The notes beneath the pieces are model-generated. The model worked only from the letters and a program-made list of their open reading frames with translations, was not told where the DNA came from and searched no databases. This document shows positions 58,173 to 64,000 of a stretch of DNA of 64,000 bases, piece after piece. The stretch lies in assembly GCA_040755915.1 (NCBI GenBank), contig JBFLWM010000042.1, positions 1 to 64,000 of the forward strand. Direction: 5' to 3'. The translations under genes were made by a program, and so were the position numbers. Source of the stretch: Sulfurivermis sp040755915. GTDB taxonomy: Bacteria; Pseudomonadota; Gammaproteobacteria; Thiohalomonadales; Thiohalomonadaceae. Every line of letters begins with the position of its first letter. The stretch's first letter is position 1.

Positions 58173-60235
58173 TGCGGGCCCTACGCCGTAACAAGGACCC
58201 GCTGGCTGCCCCACCCTATCTTTCCCGTTACAAACTGCGCGAGAGCCCCTTCGCCAGCGGCGCCCGTTTCTTCTACGCCGACCCCGAGCGCGCACAAACC
58301 CTCAACATGCTGCAACACCTGACCCAGTACAGCGAGGAGCTGCTGCTGGTGACGGGGCCGGCCGGCAGCGGCAAGAGCACCCTGCTGGAGCAGTACCTGA
58401 CGCGCGCCGACGAGGACTGGAAGGTGTGCCGCGTCAGCGCCACCGAAACCCCTGATCCCGCCGCCCTGTTCCTGGCCGCCGCCCGCTGCTTCGGTCTGCA
58501 TACCGACGGTGTTGCGTCCGACGCCCTGCTCGGTGCGCTGCAGGAGCATCTCAATCATCTGCAGCAGACCATGACGCCGGTGCTGGTGGTGGACGATGCC
58601 GACCGTCTGTCCGACGACGCTCTGGAGATCGTGGTGCGCCTGGCCGAGCTGCCCGGCGAGCACGGCAAGCTGGTGCGCGTCATCCTGTTCGCCGACAGCG
58701 CCATCCTGCCGCGTTTCGACAGTGCCCGCTTCGCCTCCGGGCCGCGGCCGCACCGCCTCGACCTCAAGCCGCTGGACGAGGCGCAGACCATCGCCTATCT
58801 GCAGCACCGCCTGGCCACCGCCGGATTTGCCGGCGGGCCGCTGTTCCTGCCGCGCGACCTGAAGCGCATCCACAAGCAGTCGCTGGGCTGGCCCGGCGGC
58901 ATCAACGTACAGGCCCATGAGGTTTTGATGAGCAAACGCAGTGGCAGCAGCATCCCCTGGCCCTATGTCGTTGCCGCACTGGCGGTGGCGGCCGCTGCCG
59001 GTACCTGGCTGCAGTTCTCCGGCGGGGACCATGTACCGCCGGTCAGCGTCACTCCGCCTCCGTCGCCGGTGGCGGCGGCGCCGGAACGGCCCATCGTGCG
59101 CTATGCCGAACCGGCGGGGGCGGCGCCGTCGGCGCTGACGGTGCGCAGCGGCGAGACGGTGCAGATCACCTGCCTGGCGCCGACGGTCGCCGAATCACCG
59201 CAACCGTTGCCGCAGCCGATGCTGCGTGAAGTGGCCCCCGTCGCCGAGCCTTCGGCTGCGGCTCCGGAGCCGCAGCCGGAGGTGACGGCACCACCGGCCC
59301 AGCCCGTTCCGGCCGAGGCGCCGGCCGCACCTGCGGCCCCCGTTGCAGCGATGACCGTTCCCGCGGAGCCCGTCCCTGCGGTGGCGGAAGCGCCGCCCGC
59401 CACTGAACCCGCACCCGCAGAGCCGGGCACCGCGCCGTCGGTGGAGGCGCCGGTCGCCGAGCCTGTGGCCCCGCCCGCACCCGTCGAGCCGCCCGCTGCA
59501 CCTGCGGCGGCAGAGCCCGCCCCCGCTGCAGCCGAACCCGCCGTCCCGGCGGAACCTGTTCCCGCTGTGCCGACACCCGTCATCGAGCGGGTCGAGCCGG
59601 ACCCGGCCCCGGGCAGCCGCCAGGCGCAGACCCTGACCCTGCACGGCAGGTATTTCACGCCGGACAGCCAGGTCACCGTGAGCTGGCGCGGCCGGCGCAA
59701 GACCCTGACGGCCGGCCAGGTTCAGGTGCTGGACGGCGAGCGCATCGCCATCACCGTCACCACCGGCACCACGCCGGATACCTGGTCGGTGGTGGTGGCC
59801 GGGGCCGACGGCCGGCTCTCGGCACCGTTCCAGTTCAAGGTCGCCGCGCCGGTCAAGGCGGCGGCTGCACCCGCAGCACCCCCTGCCGCCGCCCCGGCGC
59901 CGGCAGCGGCCCAGCCGGCCGTGGCCGGGTTCCGTGATGCCGCCTGGTTGCAGGCGCAGGCGCCGCGCCATTTCAGTGTGCAACTGGTGGGCGCCGGCAC
60001 GGAGGAGGCGGTGCGCGCCCACCTGCGCGGCTACGATGTGCGTGGTGATATTGCCCTGATCACCGTTCAGCGCGACGGCAAGCCCTGGTTCGTGCTGTTC
60101 TGGGGCAATTTTGCCGACCGTGCCGCCGCCGAGCGTGCCGTGGCCGCCCTGCCGGGGCCGCTCAAGCGGGTGTCACCCTGGATCCGCCCCTTTGCCGACG
60201 TGCACGCCGAGCTGAACGCCGGGGTCGCAAGGTAG
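58169..60235 (+). CDS. damX: DamX-like AAA/SPOR protein with an internal IPT-like domain
   Basis: The 688-residue protein has an N-terminal AAA ATPase (Walker A GPAGSGKST at 63-71, Walker B VLVVDDAD near 138), one membrane helix (about 263-283), a Pro/Ala-rich linker (about 285-470), a domain near 472-565 that looks like an IPT/TIG fold (PTPVIERVEPDPAP... YFTPDSQVTVSW), and a C-terminal SPOR domain (about 590-680) that would bind denuded septal peptidoglycan. DamX proteins act in cell division. The IPT-like insert is unusual. Its TAG stop lies inside a REP-like repeat. Confidence 0.85.
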   Translation: MMRALRRNKDPLAAPPYLSRYKLRESPFASGARFFYADPERAQTLNMLQHLTQYSEELLLVTGPAGSGKSTLLEQYLTRADEDWKVCRVSATETPDPAALFLAAARCFGLHTDGVASDALLGALQEHLNHLQQTMTPVLVVDDADRLSDDALEIVVRLAELPGEHGKLVRVILFADSAILPRFDSARFASGPRPHRLDLKPLDEAQTIAYLQHRLATAGFAGGPLFLPRDLKRIHKQSLGWPGGINVQAHEVLMSKRSGSSIPWPYVVAALAVAAAAGTWLQFSGGDHVPPVSVTPPPSPVAAAPERPIVRYAEPAGAAPSALTVRSGETVQITCLAPTVAESPQPLPQPMLREVAPVAEPSAAAPEPQPEVTAPPAQPVPAEAPAAPAAPVAAMTVPAEPVPAVAEAPPATEPAPAEPGTAPSVEAPVAEPVAPPAPVEPPAAPAAAEPAPAAAEPAVPAEPVPAVPTPVIERVEPDPAPGSRQAQTLTLHGRYFTPDSQVTVSWRGRRKTLTAGQVQVLDGERIAITVTTGTTPDTWSVVVAGADGRLSAPFQFKVAAPVKAAAAPAAPPAAAPAPAAAQPAVAGFRDAAWLQAQAPRHFSVQLVGAGTEEAVRAHLRGYDVRGDIALITVQRDGKPWFVLFWGNFADRAAAERAVAALPGPLKRVSPWIRPFADVHAELNAGVAR

Positions 60236-60302
60236 GAGCGAGCCGTATTCGCGAACGGCGATCAATTTCGGCACCGTATCGCGAATACGATTCGCTCCTA
60301 CG
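60232..60302. repeat. GTAGGAGC-family REP-like palindrome, supplies a stop codon
   Basis: The left arm GTAGGAGCGAGCCGTATTCG pairs with a right arm ending TACGATTCGCTCCTAC. The TAG of the left end is the stop codon of damX. It is a close relative of the copy at 46640-46711. Confidence 0.9.
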
Positions 60303-60407
60303 ACCCCCACCTATCCCCCGGGCAAGTGAAGCCCCGCTAACCTCCCGTCCCGCATGGCTTCTTTGCATTGAACCTCCCCCCCGAGGGCAGTATACTTCTT
60401 GACCCTT

Positions 60408-60428
60408 TTTGCCCGGGGTCCGGGCAAA
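60408..60428 (+). other. Hairpin in the gltB leader
   Basis: TTTGCCCGG and CCGGGCAAA form a perfect nine-base-pair stem with a three-base loop. It lies 52 bases before the gltB start. ATTTTT follows a few bases later, so a role as terminator of the damX transcript or as a leader control is possible. Confidence 0.5.
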
Positions 60429-60480
60429 TCGTCATTTTTCGCCCGGTTTTCCGCGAGAACCTCACTTAAGACTTGTGGCC

Positions 60481-63400
60481 GTGAACGACAGACAAGATAC
60501 GCTTGGCGGGCTGTACCGCCCCGAATTCGAGAAGGACAACTGCGGCTTCGGCCTCATTGCCCACATGGATGGCGCTGCCAGCCACTGGCTGGTGGATACC
60601 GCCATCGGCGCGCTGGCGCGCATGACCCACCGCGGCGCCATCGCCGCCGACGGCAAGACCGGCGACGGTTGCGGCCTGCTGATGAAGAAGCCCGACGCGT
60701 TCATGCGCGCCGTGGCGGCAGAGCTGAACTTCACCCTCACCGACAACTATGCCGTGGGCATGGTGTTCCTCAACCAGGATGCCGCGCTGGCCGACAAGGC
60801 GCGCAGGCAGCTGGAGCAGGAAGTGGCGCAGGAAGGTTTGCAGGTGGCCGGCTGGCGCGTGGTGCCGACCGACAGCAGCGCCTGCGGCGCCGAGGCGCTG
60901 AAGACCCTGCCGCGCATCGAGCAGATCTTCATCAATGCCGCCGCCGGCATGGACGAGGCCGCCTTCGAGCGTCATCTCTATATCGCGCGTCGCCGCACCG
61001 AGAAGGCCATCGAGTCCAGTGACCCGGTGTTCTATCTGCCCAGCTTCTCCAGCCGCGTGGTGTCCTACAAGGGCCTGGTGATGCCGGCCTATCTGCCGGT
61101 GTTCTACACCGATCTGAATGACCAGCGTCTGTCCTCCGCGCTGTGCGTGTTCCACCAGCGCTTCTCCACCAACACCTGGCCGCAGTGGCGCCTGGCGCAG
61201 CCGTTCCGCTATCTCGCCCACAACGGCGAGATCAACACCGTGCAGGGCAACCGCTACTGGTCGGTGGCGCGCGGCCACAAGTTCGAGACGCCGCTGATCC
61301 CCAACATGGACGACGTGCGCCCGCTGGTGTCGATGACCGGTTCCGACTCCAACAGCCTCGACAACATGCTGGAAGCGCTGCTCGCCGGCGGCATGGACAT
61401 CTTCCGCGCCATGCGTCTGCTGGTGCCGCCCGCCTGGCAGAACGTGGAGACCATGGACCCGGATCTGCGCGCCTTCTATGAATACAACTCCATGCACATG
61501 GAGCCGTGGGACGGCCCGGCCGGCATCGTGCTGACCGACGGCCGCCACGCCGCCTGCACCCTGGATCGCAACGGCCTGCGCCCGGCGCGCTGGGTGATCA
61601 CCCGCGGTGAGAATGCCAAGGCTCCGGAGAGCGGCGACTACCGCGGCTGCATCATCACCCTCGCTTCCGAGATCGGCGTGTTTGATTACCAGCCGGCCGA
61701 CGTGGTGGCCAAGGGCCGCCTGAAGCCGGGCCAGATGCTGGCGGTGGATACCCTCGCCTGCAAGCTGCTGCTGCCGCAGGACGTCGACACCATGCTCAAG
61801 GGCCGCCAGCCCTACAAGCAGTGGATGAACGCGCATGTCATGCGTCTGGAGTCCGAGCTGAACGAGGCCGCCAACGGCGCCGAGCTGGAGCAGGACGCGC
61901 TCGACGTGCACCAGAAGATGTTCCAGGTCAGCTTCGAGGAGCGCGATCAGGTGCTGCGCCCGCTGGCCGAGGCCGGCCAGGAGGCCATCGGTTCCATGGG
62001 CGACGACACGCCGATGGCGGTGCTGTCCACCCGCGTGCGCTCGCTGTACGACTACTTCCGCCAGCAGTTCGCCCAGGTCACCAATCCGCCCATCGACCCG
62101 CTGCGCGAAGCCATCGTCATGTCGCTGGAGACCTGCTTCGGCCGCGAGAAGAATCTGTTCGCCGAGACGCCGGAACATGCGGCGCGCCTGCTGGTGGATT
62201 CGCCGGTGCTGTCGCGCGGCAAGTTCGCCCGCCTGCTGGCCCTGGACAGCGCCGATTACGCCCATGCGCGCATCGATCTGAACTACGCCAGGGGCACCGA
62301 TCTCAAGGCTGCCATCACCGCCGTGTGTGACAGCGCCGTCGCCGCCGTGAAGGCCGGCAAGGTGATCATCGTGCTGTCCGATCGCGCGCTGTCCGAGGAC
62401 AGGCTGCCGATCCACGCCCTGCTCGCCACCGGCGCGGTGCACCATCGCCTGATCAAGGAAGGCCTGCGCTGCGATGCCAACATCGTGGTGGAGACCGGCA
62501 CGGCGCGTGACCCGCACCACTTTGCGGTGCTGATCGGTTACGGCGCCACCGCGGTGTATCCGTACCTCGCCTACGAGGTGCTGCTCGATCTGGTGCGCAG
62601 CAACGAGATCAGCGGCAAGGAGCCGGCCAAGTTGATGGAGTCCTACCGCAAGGGCATCAACAAGGGCCTGTACAAGATCATCTCCAAGATGGGCATCTCC
62701 ACCATCGCCAGCTACCGCGGCTCGCAGCTGTTCGAGTCCGTCGGCCTGCACGAGGATGTGGTGGAACTGTGTTTCAAGGGCACCACCAACCGCCTGTCCG
62801 GCACCCACTTCGCCGATCTGGAAGATGATCAGCAGTTGCTGGCGAAGGAAGCGTGGAATCCGCGCAAGCCGATCCAGCAGGGCGGCCTGCTCAAGTACCT
62901 GCACAACGGCGAGTACCACGCCTACAACCCGGACGTGGTGCAGGCGCTGCACAAGGCGGTCCGCAGCGGCAAGTACGAGGACTACCTGGAATACGCCCGG
63001 CATGTGAACGAGCGTCCGGTGGCGATGCTGCGCGACCTGCTCAAGGTGCGCGGCGACCTCAAGCCGATCAGCATCGACGAGGTGGAGTCGGAAGAGGCGA
63101 TCATGAAGCGCTTCGACTCCGCCGGCATGTCGCTGGGTGCGCTGTCGCCCGAGGCGCACGAGGCGTTGGCCACGGCCATGAACCGCCTGGGCGGCCGTTC
63201 CAACTCCGGTGAGGGCGGTGAAGACCCGGCGCGCTACGGCACCGAGAAGATGTCGAAGATCAAGCAGGTGGCCTCCGGCCGCTTCGGCGTCACGCCGCAC
63301 TACCTGGTCAACGCCGAGGTGCTGCAGATCAAGGTCGCCCAGGGCGCCAAGCCCGGCGAGGGTGGCCAGCTGCCCGGCGACAAGGTGGACAAGCTGATCG

Positions 63401-64000
63401 CCAAGCTGCGTTACGCCATGCCCGGCGTGGCGCTGATCTCACCGCCGCCGCATCACGACATCTATTCCATCGAGGACCTGGCGCAGCTGATCTTCGACCT
63501 CAAGCAGGTCAATCCGCAGGCGCTGGTGTCGGTGAAGCTGGTGGCCGAGGCCGGTGTCGGCACCATCGCCGCCGGCGTGGCCAAGGCCTATGCCGATCTC
63601 ATCACCATCTCCGGTTATGACGGCGGCACCGGTGCCAGCCCGCTGGCCTCGGTGAAGTACGCCGGCTCGCCGTGGGAACTGGGCATGACCGAAACCCACC
63701 AGATCCTGCGTGCCAACGACCTGCGCGACAAGGTGCGCGTGCAGACCGACGGCGGCCTCAAGACCGGCCTCGACGTGGTCAAGGCGGCGATGCTGGGCGC
63801 CGAGAGCTTCGGCTTCGGCACCGGCCCGATGGTGGCGCTGGGCTGCAAGTTCCTGCGCATCTGTCATCTCAACAACTGCGCCACCGGCGTCGCCACCCAG
63901 GACAAGGTGCTGCGTTCCGAGCACTTCATCGGCCTGCCCGAGATGGTGATGAACTACTTCAAGTTCATCGCCCGCGAGACGCGTGAGTGGATGGCCCGGC
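60481..64000 (+). CDS. gltB: Glutamate synthase large subunit, 3' end outside the window
   Basis: GltB makes glutamate from glutamine and 2-oxoglutarate. The first 1,173 codons are present and the frame is open to the last base. Cys21 (DNCGFG) follows a 20-residue propeptide and is the class II amidotransferase nucleophile. The FMN region (AMNRLGGRSNSGEGGED, GYDGGTGASPL) and the iron-sulfur cysteines (CKFLRICHLNNC) are intact. The start is GTG 60481. The end of the protein and gltD lie beyond the window. Confidence 0.95.
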   Translation, partial: MNDRQDTLGGLYRPEFEKDNCGFGLIAHMDGAASHWLVDTAIGALARMTHRGAIAADGKTGDGCGLLMKKPDAFMRAVAAELNFTLTDNYAVGMVFLNQDAALADKARRQLEQEVAQEGLQVAGWRVVPTDSSACGAEALKTLPRIEQIFINAAAGMDEAAFERHLYIARRRTEKAIESSDPVFYLPSFSSRVVSYKGLVMPAYLPVFYTDLNDQRLSSALCVFHQRFSTNTWPQWRLAQPFRYLAHNGEINTVQGNRYWSVARGHKFETPLIPNMDDVRPLVSMTGSDSNSLDNMLEALLAGGMDIFRAMRLLVPPAWQNVETMDPDLRAFYEYNSMHMEPWDGPAGIVLTDGRHAACTLDRNGLRPARWVITRGENAKAPESGDYRGCIITLASEIGVFDYQPADVVAKGRLKPGQMLAVDTLACKLLLPQDVDTMLKGRQPYKQWMNAHVMRLESELNEAANGAELEQDALDVHQKMFQVSFEERDQVLRPLAEAGQEAIGSMGDDTPMAVLSTRVRSLYDYFRQQFAQVTNPPIDPLREAIVMSLETCFGREKNLFAETPEHAARLLVDSPVLSRGKFARLLALDSADYAHARIDLNYARGTDLKAAITAVCDSAVAAVKAGKVIIVLSDRALSEDRLPIHALLATGAVHHRLIKEGLRCDANIVVETGTARDPHHFAVLIGYGATAVYPYLAYEVLLDLVRSNEISGKEPAKLMESYRKGINKGLYKIISKMGISTIASYRGSQLFESVGLHEDVVELCFKGTTNRLSGTHFADLEDDQQLLAKEAWNPRKPIQQGGLLKYLHNGEYHAYNPDVVQALHKAVRSGKYEDYLEYARHVNERPVAMLRDLLKVRGDLKPISIDEVESEEAIMKRFDSAGMSLGALSPEAHEALATAMNRLGGRSNSGEGGEDPARYGTEKMSKIKQVASGRFGVTPHYLVNAEVLQIKVAQGAKPGEGGQLPGDKVDKLIAKLRYAMPGVALISPPPHHDIYSIEDLAQLIFDLKQVNPQALVSVKLVAEAGVGTIAAGVAKAYADLITISGYDGGTGASPLASVKYAGSPWELGMTETHQILRANDLRDKVRVQTDGGLKTGLDVVKAAMLGAESFGFGTGPMVALGCKFLRICHLNNCATGVATQDKVLRSEHFIGLPEMVMNYFKFIARETREWMAR

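Noticed and set aside
60466..63300. A 944-codon open frame antisense to gltB
   Set aside because: gltB is unmistakable on the plus strand and in frame throughout; the opposite frame has only shadow composition (His, Gln, Gly, Val).

Overview
The window reads as the chromosome of a high-G+C gammaproteobacterium. Supporting signs are the ftsY-ftsE-ftsX-rpoH block, aroB followed by damX and gltB, a bioB/bioF-H-C-D cluster, the ubiC/ubiA-like/recG block and an LpxH-type lipid A enzyme. Arsenic genes, several hemerythrins, FNR-type sites and many palindromic intergenic repeats suggest a redox-versatile, perhaps sulfur-oxidising relative of the Chromatiales. That placement is inference; there is no rRNA or tRNA in the window.

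Layout. 1-3.8 kb: a truncated Spy/CpxP-like metal or stress protein, a TauD-like dioxygenase, then a hemerythrin / DUF2249 / membrane-protein cluster. 3.8-8 kb: an OlsF-like bifunctional acyltransferase divergent from an LpxH-like phosphatase, then a membrane diguanylate cyclase. 8-12.5 kb: ggt, ferredoxin, coaD, a BPSS1780-type membrane protein, rsmD. 12.5-20.5 kb: a paired M16 protease system divergent from ftsY-ftsE-ftsX, a double-receiver diguanylate cyclase, and rpoH behind a near-perfect CIRCE operator. 21-27.5 kb: zupT, the biotin genes, comF. 27.5-32 kb: a Fur-type promoter followed by the iron transporter fbpABC and a thioredoxin-like protein. 32-39.7 kb: a UbiA-family protein without its metal-binding aspartates, ubiC, recG, an M48 protease, an SH3 protein, a CHASE2 adenylate cyclase, ridA.

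40-42.3 kb is the accessory part: two small hypothetical genes, then a lower-G+C two-gene module of unknown function (40684-41969). The stop codon of its second gene opens an attC-like palindrome, so the module looks like an integron gene cassette. 42.3-48.4 kb: an RND adaptor and pump, a membrane bacteriohemerythrin behind a perfect FNR box at class II spacing, a highly charged exported protein and a rhodanese. 48.4-55 kb: a long arsenic gene run on the minus strand (arsR, arsC, acr3, an MBL-fold protein, an ECF sigma factor fused in frame to a DUF2703 protein, an ArsP-type permease, a small thioredoxin and an ATP-grasp-like protein). 55-64 kb: aroB, dgt, a WGR protein, a DamX-like protein with an extra IPT-like domain, and the first 1,173 codons of gltB, which runs off the end.

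Two themes cut across the map. First, at least seven families of intergenic palindromes occur; in three genes the GTAGGAGC-type repeat itself supplies the TAG stop codon. Second, several regulatory sites are legible by eye: CIRCE at rpoH, FNR at the bacteriohemerythrin, Fur at fbpA, and a likely ArsR operator at arsR.
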